Shown here piece after piece: positions 25,496-36,541 of a stretch of 64,000 nucleotides of DNA. Position 1 is the stretch's first letter, and every line of letters begins with the position of its first letter. Origin of the DNA: Lepas anatifera. Lineage: Eukaryota; Arthropoda; Thecostraca; Lepadidae. The stretch is from NCBI GenBank assembly GCA_034440635.1, contig JAOTON010001363.1, positions 1-64,000 of the forward strand, read 5' to 3'. The translations under genes were made by a program, and so were the position numbers. The notes beneath the pieces were generated by a model. That model did not search any database. It worked only from the letters and a program-made list of their open reading frames with translations, and had not been told where the DNA came from.

Positions 25496-25960
25496 TTTCA
25501 TTATTTTTTAATAGACCTCAAGGAGAACTTCTGCTTATCTGGGTATTGCATTAAATTAAAAATCGTGTATGAAATATACAAGAAAATCGCACACAAAATA
25601 ACGTATTCAATCTCCCCTTGTTTTTGGGATGGATAAAAATATGTCGAGCTCCATTAAGTAGCAAATCGCCCGCCTTTGTGAAATTCACACAGATCACTTC
25701 TACCAAAATCCATCATCTTGCAATTAAAGCCGTTGTAGAGGAACACATGGTCAACTGGACACATATTTCACTCCTTCCATTCTGAAAAAGTGAATTCAAA
25801 ATAGAAGGTGGATGTTTCAGTGTGAGCCCGGCCGCACTACCCGCTACATTTCCAAGCCGAGCTGGCCAGCATGCTGAACCTACCGCGTGATAGGTGAGTG
25901 TCGCGCTTACGGGTGCAGCTCAGCCATCGTCGCATGCCAACAACTAACAGCAAACCTCAC

Positions 25961-26234
25961 GTTTTTCCGAACGATATCGACTTGCTGGACGCACGCGTCG
26001 TACCATGCTTTAAGATTCCGCCGCCAGGGCCGTGTTCAGCGCCGGCGTCGCTGACGTTGAGGGCGCTGCCGTACTTGTCGAGCACGGTCCGCTGGGCGGC
26101 AGCACCGTCGGCGGCCGACAGCAGGTTGTCCACGGAGCCGGAGCGGCGACGGAGGTTGGCGCGGGACAGGGTCTGCACCAGCTCATGCTGCAGCTGCGTG
26201 GCCACCTCGTCAAACCTCCCGCCGTCCGGCTCGT
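25961..26234 (-). CDS. Internal exon with amphipathic helix and basic phosphosite-like motif, same gene
   Basis: This 274-bp minus-strand exon enters in phase 1 after a C/T-rich tract ending GCATGTCCACCAG and leaves in phase 2 at AAC|GTGAGG. The protein starts EPDGGRFDEVATQLQHEL and continues as a likely amphipathic helix (VQTLSRANLRRR). A basophilic kinase-site-like motif (RRRSGSVDNLL) follows, then TVLDKYGSALNVSD and a C-terminal ILKHGTTRASSKSISFGK. These are recognisable protein-like features, but I cannot name the family. The gene must continue, since the open phase 2 needs another exon below 25.9 kb or outside the window; none was found with confidence. The large ORF overlapping on the plus strand is a GC-rich shadow. 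Confidence 0.7.
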
Positions 26235-26534
26235 CTGGTGGACATGCACGCAGCAGGTGACGGAACGAACCCAGGCCGAGGGCACACGGCAGAGAGGGAG
26301 GGAATGAGCACATCCGTGAGGTGACGACGTGGCCACTAAGATACCTAGGTGAAATTAAGCGTAGGTAAACCTACCTCTTGCAAGAGTACCCATAACAAGC
26401 CCTGCTGATGTAACCTCGTGATAGCCAGCCTTTGAGAGAAGGTGGACCAGGAGGGCAGGGTGGTACCTGACCCTCACTTTCTCCCCTCGGCGCCAGCGAG
26501 TCAGTCTCGATCTTATAATGTATTATTTCTTTAA

Positions 26535-27776
26535 CCCTATTTCCGGCAGGGGGGGGCTAATATTGCCCCCCCCTTCAGGTTTTTCAAGAATATCTCCGAA
26601 ACGGCTTGGGATAGAACTTCGAAACTTCCTGACTTTTCTTAAAACTAGTACAGGCAGATTTTCTGAAATTTTCAAGATTATATATTTACCAGGGGCGGAG
26701 CTATGGCTGGGTTTTTGGGGAGGTTCTATCCACAAACCAAGTATTATCGTATGCGATGGGTTTTTTGTAAAAGGAAGCCGTCTCTGCTGATCCTGATACC
26801 AGTTATATGGTTTTATTATATCATTTTTTATGTGAGATGATAGTGCATTCACAATTGTCACTATTTGTATTCATCAGGGGCGGTTACAGCAGTTCAAAAT
26901 GGGGGGAATGTTATCAAGAAGGACTAAACGTTAGTAAGTGAGAAGACTGCTTACAGCCGTGCCAGGGCGAATACAATTGGGTATATGAAAATTCAAAATA
27001 GTTATAACCCAATTATAGATTACCAGAGGCGTGTCCAGTCACTACACATTTTCAAAATGTATATTCCCAGCCAGTATCACCGCCGCGACTCAATATCGTT
27101 GTATATTGAAAATGTGTTTCCAATCACCCCCACCCCCCACGACGAGTCCTTGATCCGCCTATGTCACCCCCTTTACCAGAGCTGCCATGGGAGGGCAAAA
27201 ATTATCAGAAATTAAATTTCAACTAGTCGAGGGACTAATATACTCATGCATACCATTCGCATATTGTTGGTATGTATTTTACCCCACTGTTTTACCTTAC
27301 TGCATCCGCCCCTGATGAGTTTTTCACTTTTTTCTCATTTATTTATGTGTCAAAGATGCCAAGCAGTATATGACGGCTTCTAATCCGCGTAACAAAAACT
27401 TTTTAGGTTGTATATATTTCCCCTCATAGTCCTGGCCCTGGAACTGCCATTGAATTTCCAATTTTTGCGTAACTCGAGTATATGAAAATTTTGGGTCAAT
27501 TATTTGTAAATCTGAACTAGTTTTGTGAAAATCGTACAACAGAGACAAGGGTTATGGAAAATAAAAAAATACACAAAAATTGTATATTTTGCACGACCTT
27601 CTCCTAAAAAATAAAAATTTTGAAATTTTCTTTTTCAAAATAAAGTTTAGCAGCAGAGGAATTTATGGCACTTTGAATTTTCAAAATCGGCCGGTTAGAT
27701 TACGAGATCTTAGGGGGGGCCGATATTGCCCCCCTTGCCGGAAATAGGGGTAGCCGGGAGCCTGACGGAAATAGGG
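26535..27776. mobile_element. TTAA element of a second family (1.24 kb), CCCTATTTCCGGCA termini
   Basis: TTAA occurs at 26531-26534 and 27777-27780. The ends are CCCTATTTCCGGCAGGGGGG and, inverted, CCTGACGGAAATAGGG; a second inner copy GCCGGAAATAGGGG lies just inside the right end. A nearly identical copy begins at 63397 and runs off the window. There is an A/T-rich interior and no ORF of interest. It lies in the intron between the 25961 and 30164 exons. Confidence 0.88.
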
Positions 27777-28194
27777 TTAAATAATCCTATAACTTGCACA
27801 GAAAGAAGTTCGCGGGTTTATAAAATGTATAAAAAGGGAAAATTGAGGGGTGGCCACCAACGTTACGAGTAATACTGAAACGGCATCAATCCCGTTTTCG
27901 CTTTCCCAAATATATGACGTATTTAAATTATTATCACACTTATGTTCAAACGGCATCTGAATATAAAAGCGCAACACCTTCATATGCTGGTTTTAATAAC
28001 CAGCTTTCACACCTTTAGCGTCATGACTTGACATAAGGTTTCGACTGATTTCGTCCAGGGAAACAATTTTGAGTGTTTACAAACAGATGTGCTTGGTTTA
28101 CTGCACGGCTGTGTACAGCCCCGACCACAGGTGGCAGTGACTACACAAATAGGTGGATCCCGAAGCTGCAATGTGAAGGGATATTGTGGCCAGG

Positions 28195-28300
28195 GGTGCT
28201 ATTTTTGGTCCGAAAGGAAGTCATTTTGGCCCGAGGGGCGCCATTTCAGCCCGAGGGACGCCATTTCTGCCCGGCGTATTTTCATTCCGGTCAGATGAGC
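28195..28300 (+). repeat. Short degenerate tandem repeat
   Basis: Three to four variants of GGCCCGAGGGGCGCCATTTC. Confidence 0.55.
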
Positions 28301-28417
28301 ATCATTTCTTTAGCTGCGACCTATCAGGTGGGAGCGAATCGCGTTGTGGTGGGCGCCAATGCCTGCAGCCCGGGGAAGTGGGTGAGTAAGCAGCCCTTCA
28401 GGTTGGACCCGGGGCGG

Positions 28418-28610
28418 CTTCAGAAGGCGCGGGGGTGTAGTAGCTAGCGTACTCGCTTTCCATGCGGCCGACCTTTCAAACCCGACGGATTCCCCGGGCA
28501 AGGAGCAATCCAGCTGCCAAGAAAGCCTTCCTACAGGGATTGCGTTCGCGTCGCCATATAACCTTGGCAGTTGGTGCTAAAATGCATAATAACTTTTTAC
28601 TTTAGCAAAA
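28418..28610 (+). mobile_element. tRNA-derived SINE (family 1), second copy
   Basis: The A-box-like GTAGTAGCTAGCGTAC and B-box-like CTTTCAAACCC are followed by a body and the tail CCATATAACCTTGGCAGTTG, then GTGCTAAAA. The tail matches the 49596-49785 copy while the heads differ. This suggests related SINEs with different tRNA heads sharing one 3' end. Confidence 0.6.
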
Positions 28611-30163
28611 TACCTCCACATCTGGATCTTAGCGCTTCCACAGTCAGCAATTAAAACATAGACACAATTGTTTACATACCTACGTGAATTGATACTTTAA
28701 GAAGGGGTCCAAGTCCGCGCTAAGTTCGTTTTTACGTGTACACGTCTTTTGGATATTGCATATCTGCGACAACCGTATGGTCAATGAGGCTGTCCGCTTG
28801 ATAATATAGATGTATATAAACCAACAGTCAAGGCTTCTGAGAGATATTACGCGCTGCCGCCAATACGTCACTATAGCAAAATTGAGATTTTCGGTTTTGC
28901 TCCAAATTAGGTGTTCCCGGTTTTTTGTTCTTACATTTCTGGAGGGAAGAATGAGCTTGTATCTTTGACTGAAAGGGTCGTCTATTTGGAAGGGTCGTTT
29001 TTCCTCTTTATAATCTTAAGTTTGAGACAATAATCTGACTATAATGTTTGCTCCAACTGCTAAGAAACGGTTCGCTGAAACCATTCCACCGGTGCGGCAG
29101 CGTATGACTGCCACGCCGTTTCAGCGGAAGTAGTCTGCAATCCCGCGGGACTGACTGATACATAATTTGTTGTTTTTGTGTCCGGCTGGGCGAGACGAGA
29201 GTCTGATTGGCTGCGAACTATGTCCAGTGTTGTGATTAGTCGGTGGCGAGACTTCGCCGGGATTTCCGCGTCTTCAAGTTTCGTTCCTTTCTTGCAGTGT
29301 GGAGTTACAAGCAGACACGAACGGAAATTCTTAAACCCAACAGCTTTTAATTTATTGTCATCAGAAGAGTTCCAAAACAAAACCATTTTAAGCCGTCATA
29401 GGTTGTGATTTGGTGGGTGTTTGGGTCCTTGCAGTTTTCTTCGCTTTTAAGCCATTCGTATCAGTCTTCCACTGGGGGTTTTTGTCGGCTGCGGGAGAAA
29501 ATATCCCCTCAGATAACATGTTAGAATTTCCTCTTCATTAGGACAAGGAGGTCCAGTAAGGTAATAAAATTAACGAATTATGCATGAATCGTATTTTCCG
29601 GCTCGTATTTTCAGTTTAAATAGACCAATGGCTGTCAGTAATAAAGTAGGTACGATCGGGTAAATTGTTTGGTTGTTGCAGAAAATCGTCATTCGTGTCT
29701 CATTTAAGTTATAAGATAACAACACAAATAGCACTAAATACTGCAAGTCACAGACACAAAAACCCTACAATGGTGAAAATAAAACGGTAAGTTAGAGAAA
29801 AAACATAACATGCACATAAACCATTACAGCATGGATTAACGTAGACGGATTAATCCCGACGGCGGGAGGCCGCTTTCTTGCGGCCCGATGGAGAGGATCC
29901 TTAAACACCAAAGCGAATACTCACTCTAATTGGGCAACTGTGTCTGTTGGGAGTGGCCCTAATAACATAAAATAAATAATTTATTTCACTCAAAAAGATT
30001 TGTAGATTAAAATCATTGTGGCGACAGCCCAGCCAACGCGTTCTTCAAATGTAATAATCATTGGTTTTACATCACTATCACAGTAAAAATCACACATGAA
30101 GACCAGAACACTCGCAACACACCATAAGAACGGTTTCTATCGCTTGCTCCGCCACATCCCTAC
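28611..30163. other. Intron sequence, nothing recognised
   Basis: Part of the inferred 26235-30163 intron. No repeat structure or coding piece was supported by eye. Confidence 0.4.
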
Positions 30164-30500
30164 CTTGCTGCCGCGAGCGGTCGCCGAGAAAGTGAAGCCG
30201 GGCTGGCGCCGGCTTGTTGTCGCCGTACGCCCCGATCGACACCATCACCTCTTTCTTCTTGGCCGGAGCGCCGTCGAAGTAGGTGGGCGGCGGCTTGGGT
30301 GCGGCGGCCGACGGGTGCTCCAGAGTGAAGGAGTCGAGTGACTCGGTCTCCACGCCGTCGGCGGGCGGCGGCGATGCTGTGCCGCTGCTGGAGCCGCTGT
30401 CGGCGCCGGTGCTGCCTCCGCTCTGCTGGCGCCACTGCCCGCAACCGTTGGCTGCTGCAGACCCGTGCAGGGGGCGCCTGGAGGAGCCCAGCTTCGGCGG
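30164..30500 (-). CDS. Large internal exon of the unidentified scaffold-like gene
   Basis: This 337-bp minus-strand exon enters in phase 0 after CGTCCTCGGCAG and leaves in phase 1 at CAAG|GTAGGG. The 112 codons begin with a basic segment (PPKLGSSRRPLHGS) and then a low-complexity Gly/Ser stretch. After that come the more ordered motifs ETESLDSFTLEHPS, PKPPPTYFDG and KKKEVMVSIGAYGD. The first half looks like flexible linker. The second half looks like conserved short motifs around a proline-rich ligand. GC content is clearly higher than in the AT-rich flanks, as expected for an exon in this window. Phase 1 at the end matches the 25961-26234 exon, so the junction codon GAC (Asp) forms across the splice. 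I do not recognise the family. An upstream ATG at 30522 gives an ORF that starts before the acceptor and is probably not used. Confidence 0.7.
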
Positions 30501-31524
30501 CTGCCGAGGACGCCAGTTAGACATGCAGCGGCTAGGTTCGATGTTGTGGGATTGTAATATAGGGCCGAGTGTTAGAAGAAGTGTGCATAGTATGGTGAAA
30601 AACGCTCATTGGTGGTGTTTTTTTTGGCGCGGCAGGTAGAAAGGGACAGTTGAGTCAAGTTTGATACCACCACGCAAGAAGCCAATTTATATGGGTGATC
30701 TATGACAAAGCAGGATGTGGAAACCTGCAACACGTGAATCGCTCTGAGGTGGATCGTTTCCTCTGGCTTTGCCTTTGATCTATAATTTCACCAAGTTTTG
30801 TATTTCCGGACGTTAGACTGACAAAAAACAGACCATTGGGTTTCGTTTGGCCTGGAGGTAGTCGCCAGTTTTAATCTAAGTCTGTCGGAATAGGTGACCA
30901 TAGTTCCTAAAAATGAAACTGAAAAAATACTCTGCATAAGCAGCACACAATAATGCATAACATTCCCCCAGTTCTTGCATAAAACAAGAGCGGAACTAAT
31001 AATTATAGTCCCAATATTTTTCTGCACACACTGACGGCAGAATTACGTTCGTCGTCGGCTTCTAAAAACAATAAACGATACCCTACGGAGCGGGCGTGTA
31101 GCCGGAACTGCTATTTTTACTGCTTTTATCTTTCAGGCACACATAGTATCGGCCCAGAATACAATTGATTCATGAGATTCAATGACGTTTCTGTGATAGA
31201 TCGACAACTATCACCTGCATCACTCTCTGCAAAAGCGTCCACCGGCCGCACCAAAACATCGGCAGCATCGTTACACAAGAGGTCACAGTGGCAATCGAGG
31301 CACCATTATGGAAAACAGTACATTATGGAAGTATGAGTGCATAGAACGCAAGAGAAAACACAAGCAATGTGAGCGCTATGGAAAATATAGATAAATGACC
31401 AGATAGAAGTACGAGCTTGTGAAAAATGCAGCAAAAGAGAGGCACCACTGACCACAAAGCAAGAGACAAAGAGGCGAGTGTGATAACGAGATCAGACAGG
31501 GCAGAAGAGAGGAGGAGACAGCAC

Positions 31525-31608
31525 CTGTCTAGTCTGTTGAGTCTGGGCCAGCTTGGCTAGTGTCGGCGTGGTGTACAGGTGCAGGCCCTCAGCCGGCGCA
31601 TCCTTCGC
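31525..31608 (-). CDS. Short internal exon (28 codons) of the same unidentified gene
   Basis: This is an 84-bp minus-strand stretch between the acceptor GGCTATGCGACAG and the donor CAG|GTGCTG. It is phase 0 on both sides and so fits both the 59.3-kb exon upstream and the 30.5-kb exon downstream. It begins AKDAPAEGLHLYTTPTLAKL and ends with a Gln/Thr-rich AQTQQTRQ. The donor is only moderate (GTGCTG), the acceptor has a weak pyrimidine tract, and the piece is short. It is therefore less certain than its neighbours and is supported mainly by strand, order and phase. No function can be assigned. The exon sits about 1.0 kb upstream (in gene direction) of the 30164-30500 exon. Confidence 0.45.
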
Positions 31609-31669
31609 CTGTCGCATAGCCAACAGTGATCGCCACATCGTGCAAACCAAGCCCTATCAGAGCCGGATC

Positions 31670-31910
31670 CAAGGAGGGGGGCAAGTGGGGTCACTTACCC
31701 CCCCCGATCGACCCTCGGCGTCCCCTGAAATGGTGATGGCGCCTCCCTGAAAGGTCGATTTCGACCCCTAAAATGTCGCTTCCCCATCGCCAGGATGCAA
31801 GTATCGGCGCCGCGTGATAGGCTTTGGCGCCCTCTGATAGGTTTGACACATACAAATGGCGCCCCTGGTCCGAATGGTACCCCCGTCCAGAATTTTGGAT
31901 CCACCCATGC
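31670..31910. repeat. G/C-rich MITE-like piece beside the 33-bp minisatellite
   Basis: GGATCCAAGGAGGGGGG at the left and CCAGAATTTTGGATCC at the right resemble the GGATCC-containing ends of local hAT MITEs. The interior shares CCCTGAAATGGTGATGGC with 39360-39730 in inverse. Confidence 0.45.
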
Positions 31911-31935
31911 ACCCTGCCGAGTGCGTCAGCGACAC

Positions 31936-32870
31936 GATATCCGGATGGATCCCCGCACCGTTGGCGGTCCGGGTCAGATGGATCCCCGCACCATTGGCGG
32001 TCTGGGTCGGAAGGATCCCCGCACCGTTGGCCGTCCGGGTCGGATGGATCCCCACACCGTTGGCGGTCCGAGTCGGATGGATCCCCGCACCGTTCACGGT
32101 CCGGGTCGGATGGATCCCCGCACCGTTGGCGGTCCGGGTCGGATGGATCCCCGCACCGTTGGCGGTCCGGGTCAGATGGATCCCCGCACCGTTGGCGGTC
32201 CGGGTCGGATGGATCCCCGCACCGTTGGCAGTCCGGGTCGGATGGATCCCCGCACCGTTCACGGTCCGGGTCGGATGGATCCCCGCACCGTTGGCCGTCC
32301 GGGTCGGATGGATCCCCGCACCGTTGGCGGTCCGGGTCGGAAGGATCCCCGCACCGTTGGCCGTCCGGGTCGGATGGATCCCCGCACCGTTGGCGGTCCG
32401 GGTCGGATGGATCCCCGCACCGTTGGCCGTCCGGGTCGGATGGATCCCCGCACCGTTGGCGGTCCGGGTCGGATGGATCCCCGCACCGTTGGCCGTCCGG
32501 GTCGGATGGATCCCCGCACCGTTGGCCGTCCGGGTCGGATGGATCCCCGCACCGTTGGCGGTCCGGGTCGGATGGATCCCCGCACCGTTGGCGGTCCGGG
32601 TCGGAAGGATCCCCGCACCGTTGGCCGTCTGGGTCGGATGGATCCCCGCACCGTTGGCCGTCCGGGTCGGATGCATCCCCGCACCGTTGGCCGTCCGGGT
32701 CGGATGGATCCCCGCACCGTTGGCGGTCCGGGTCGGATGGATCCCCGCACCGTTGGCGGTCCGGATCGGATGGATCCCCGCACCGTTGGCGGTCCGGGTC
32801 GGATGGATCCCCGCACCCTTGGCGGTCCGGGTTGGATGGATCCCAGCACCATTGGAGGGCCGGGTCAGAT
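31936..32870 (+). repeat. 33-bp minisatellite, about 28 units
   Basis: The unit is GGATGGATCCCCGCACCGTT joined to GGCGGTCCGGGTC. Thirty-three is a multiple of three and no frame of the unit carries a stop on the plus strand, so all three plus frames and at least two minus frames are open for over 500 bp. Unit variants (GGCGG, GGCCG, CACGG, GGCAG) alternate in ordered blocks. It contains one BamHI-type GGATCC per unit. I judge it non-coding. Confidence 0.95.
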
Positions 32871-32943
32871 GGATCGAGAATCCAACAGTTTCGGAGTTTA
32901 ACATAGGTTTGAATTTTTTAGCATGTTGTCAAAATTATTGTAT

Positions 32944-33225
32944 CGTCAGCTTTTGGGATCGAAGGCCCACTGAAGTCGCCAAGGGGCTTATGGAGAACTC
33001 GACCCCACCATCCGAAGGAGCATCTCCCGCAGTGAAGGGTTATTTTATAAGTCAAATTTTAACGTCCCAAAAAGCATAGGGACAGCTGCCTCACTCAGGT
33101 CACCCTCTCACCAGTCAGTTACCAGCCGACCTTCGTCTGGTAAATATTGAGTGCCGGAACGTCTCTAGGGAATCGATCCCAAGCTTTCACCGGTGCACTA
33201 CCACTGCACGAGGGTGTGGATTTTC
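32944..33225 (-). mobile_element. SINE family 2, copy
   Basis: It aligns with 53802-54117 from TTTTGGGATCGAAG to CACTGCACGAGGGTG (plus strand), with scattered substitutions. The tRNA-like head is lost. Confidence 0.6.
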
Positions 33226-33278
33226 GGAAAACATTGGGGGCGCCTGAGTTTGAAAGTCGTCAGTAACGAAAGCATTAA

Positions 33279-34472
33279 CCTTCGCCCGGGTGGGGGTCTT
33301 TTAGACCCCCTCGGGTTTTTCCGAAGTGACCAAAAAACGGCGGCGCGTAGCGCCGCCAAACTTGGTGTAACTGTTCCTTCATCAATTTTACATCTTTCCT
33401 GAAAATTTTGGCTCAAAGTCATATCAGGTCAGGTCGCCAGGCCAGGTGAAGTGACCTCACCTCAAAAAATACTTAGGACCGCATAACTAAAAGAAGAGTG
33501 AATCGATCAAGTTGAAACTCATACCACATATTGGGCCCACCAGGAGCTACAACATTTGTTCCGGGATTTTTTTATATTGGTGACCTAAGGTCATGTGCAG
33601 AGCATGACCTCCCCATTGTAAATACATGGGGAAAATCACGAAATGAGCTTTTCACAGTAAGTATGGATGGAATCAACTTCAAACATCGGTTGCGACTTGC
33701 TCTTAGCCCATTTCTGAAGCTGATGCCAAAAATTTTGACTTGTGACCTTTTAAAAGGTCACCTTAGGTCAAATAAGCATTTTGTGGTGTTTTTCTCTATA
33801 AATTTTGAATAAACTAAGATAGAGCTTTTATTTTGTCACCGAAGTGTTTCTATAGTCACTGGAAATCAAATGATATACATCATGACTATACCAGGTCAAG
33901 TTGGGTCAGACCGTTGACCTGGGTCAGGTCAAATTCTTAAATTTGACATGGCATAGCAATATCATATATCATTCGATTCGTATTGACGAGAGGATTGCAA
34001 TGGTGCATAAACTATGGCTGTATCTTGTTTGGTTTGGAAGCTATTAGCGAAAAAGTAAACACCCTTATGCATGGGTGGCTATGGACATTCCCATGAGTAT
34101 GCCAAATATTTAGTGACCTGTAGCTCCCTAGGCTTTGACCTGACACGAAAATGAATGCCACTGTAATGAAAGTGCATCTCAAGAGCTTTCGAATGGTGTC
34201 AGAAAAATGTTTCTAGCTATCATAGTTTCTGAGATATATGAGGTTTTCTTAGTACACCTCATATTAGCGATTTTGACCTATTTTGACCTCTGGTGACCTT
34301 GATATTGATCTGACAAGAAAAATGACCCAAGTATTTTCGATATTATTTTCGAAGAGCTTTCGAGCGCCGTTTTGCGCTTTTTTCTAGCTCTCTTAGTTTT
34401 TGAGATCGTGGGGGGTCTTTTTAGCCCCCCCACCAGGGCGAAGGTGGCTCGTACCCGCCACCGGGGTAAGGG
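33279..34472. mobile_element. TTAA element (1.2 kb), TGACCT-rich, CTTCGCCCGGG termini
   Basis: TTAA occurs at 33275-33278 and 34473-34476. The termini CCTTCGCCCGGGTGGGGG and CGCCACCGGGGTAAGGG are inverted, imperfect matches. It carries CGGCGGCGCGTAGCGCCGCC near the left end, so it is the same superfamily in opposite orientation to 61494-62328. It has many TGACCT/AGGTCA words and no ORF. Confidence 0.8.
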
Positions 34473-34892
34473 TTAATACAATTATTGTTATTATTAAGAC
34501 TTCCCAAATCACCATAGCCCTCTTAAAATATAAAACCTCTTAAAAAAATAAAAGTTGCAGTATGAAATATAGACATAGCTTGAACAGTGGGTGGCTGCCT
34601 ACAGCACACTGCAAAGCCCCCATAGAGATGGAGAAATCATCACATCAGCCATGCAGGCAATTTGTAACGTTTCTGAGAAGTTTAACATTAAGGCAGGCAC
34701 TGAGCATCCACCTAGAACAATTTCATACATATAACAATGATGAATGATTTTGAATAAGTAGCAATGGAGGCAGTCAGAGCTCACTCACCTGGCGTTAACG
34801 GCGCCCAATGACCTTAGTATTGACAGGATATAAATTTACTTTTAATGATGATGACATCTCTGCCCATCTAAGACCAACCGAACAGCCTTTTC

Positions 34893-35120
34893 ATGAGGTC
34901 AACTGTGATCTCGGCCATTCGGGCTGTTCCACAGGTTATGAGGCCAACTGTGATCTGGGCCATGCGGGCTGTTCCACAGGTCATGAGGCCAACTGTGATC
35001 TGGGCCATGCGGGCTGTTCCACAGGTTATGAGGCCAACTGTGATCTGGGCCATGCGGGCCGTTCCACAGGTTATGAGGCCAACTGTGATCTGGGCCATTC
35101 GGGCTGTTCCACAGGTTATT
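34893..35120 (+). repeat. 45-bp minisatellite, five units
   Basis: The unit is GAGGCCAACTGTGATCTGGG then CCATGCGGGCTGTTCCACAG and GTTAT. Five copies, open in several frames on both strands because 45 is a multiple of three. Confidence 0.92.
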
Positions 35121-36533
35121 ACCTTGCCGCGCGAGTTTCGTCGGAAATCTTGCAAATTAACTTGGGTTTAACTTTTCCTAAGCATTAGTCAATTAGTCAT
35201 CGAATCCAAATGATGTGATACAACAGATGCATTATCATTTCCAGTGAATGCACCCACTCCCATTTAATTATCTTAATCCTACGCATTGAATACACAGCAA
35301 CGTTAGTCTGCTGCCAAAGTTGCTTATAGTTTTTTTAGAGTTGGAGAAAGGCTCTCGTGCGCGAGTTTGTGAGAGGTGATTGGAAAGTTGCGGTGGTCAT
35401 ATGATAGGCTGCTGAAATAAATCAGATCAGGAGTGATAAAGTTTGCTTTGCGACTTACCGAGTATATGTGACGAGCTGGAATTAATTTTCAATTTTTTTG
35501 CACGCACAGGTACTCTTTTGATGCATCTATAACCAATGTTTGAATACATATAATATTGCTCGTTTACTAGGTATTCATCATCATCATAATTGGTGGTTGT
35601 AGAGCGCGCCAACTACAAAGGTCATGTGGCGTTTAATGGGTATTAGTCATGATGCCAGTGGTGCTTACCATATTTATAAAAACAACAATACGTTAAATCG
35701 TTGCGTAGTGTTAGGTAACAAGAATCTTACAGATGCTCATTTCAAGAGCTCCTCCGATAAACTCGAATGCAGTTATCTTCTCACTTTTCAAACGGAGGGG
35801 CAATTAGATCCATGCTTTGTGTCGATTATTTCATGTCAGATGGATCCCCACCGCTTACAAAATCGCCGCTTTTAGAACGGTGAATTATATGCAATGTTCA
35901 AACCAGAAGAGAAAAGAACCTTCAGACAGCAAGTTTACTACCACTAACCACTAAGGTGCATATAACGCCCGGGCTTTTGAGATCAGCTACACTTGTCAGA
36001 TTTTGTTGCCCCAGACCCACTTAGTCCTTATATGAAATATTGTGAAAGCTAAAGAGTGGCTAGGGCTACCTCCTAGCGGTCAAAACTTCCAATTTGGTTC
36101 ATTTTTTAAAGCATTCTGGACTGTGTGCCGAAACCGTCTAGTCTGTTAATTTGATCTAGTAGTCATCACGCACTGTGGTAGTGGCCCGAAAGCATCTGCA
36201 TGCCAACTTTCGTGTATTTTGTACCTAACCTAGGGGTGCCTCTTAGCGGACGAAGTTTTCACTTTGAGGTTTTTTGCGAGTTTGTTATTTACCGTAAAAT
36301 GTACTCCTCTTGGAATTGGGCCAAGCTAAAATTAGCCTATGTTGGATGCACCCATAATCGCCCAAATGGCAAATTGTATACATTTTGGCACCTTTTAGTG
36401 GTCCCACCTTGCAACCAAAATTTCCAAGTTCGGGCCTTTCTAGGGCGATTTTGGATTGACCGCAGCTTTGTAATCGGGCTCAATTACGATTACATAGCGT
36501 TGCATCGGTGCCGCAGTTCCCATAAAGCATACA
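35121..36533. other. Intron sequence, nothing recognised
   Basis: AT-rich. Words GGCTAGGGCTACCTCCTAGC (36059) and CTAGGGGTGCCTCTTAGCGG (36230) are similar, hinting at an old repeat, but no ends are visible. Confidence 0.35.
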
Positions 36534-36541
36534 CTAGGTAT

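Noticed and set aside
31768..33079. Long ORFs (360-407 codons) on both strands
   Set aside because: They are entirely made of the 33-bp minisatellite, which is stop-free in several frames; no non-repeat protein sequence is attached.
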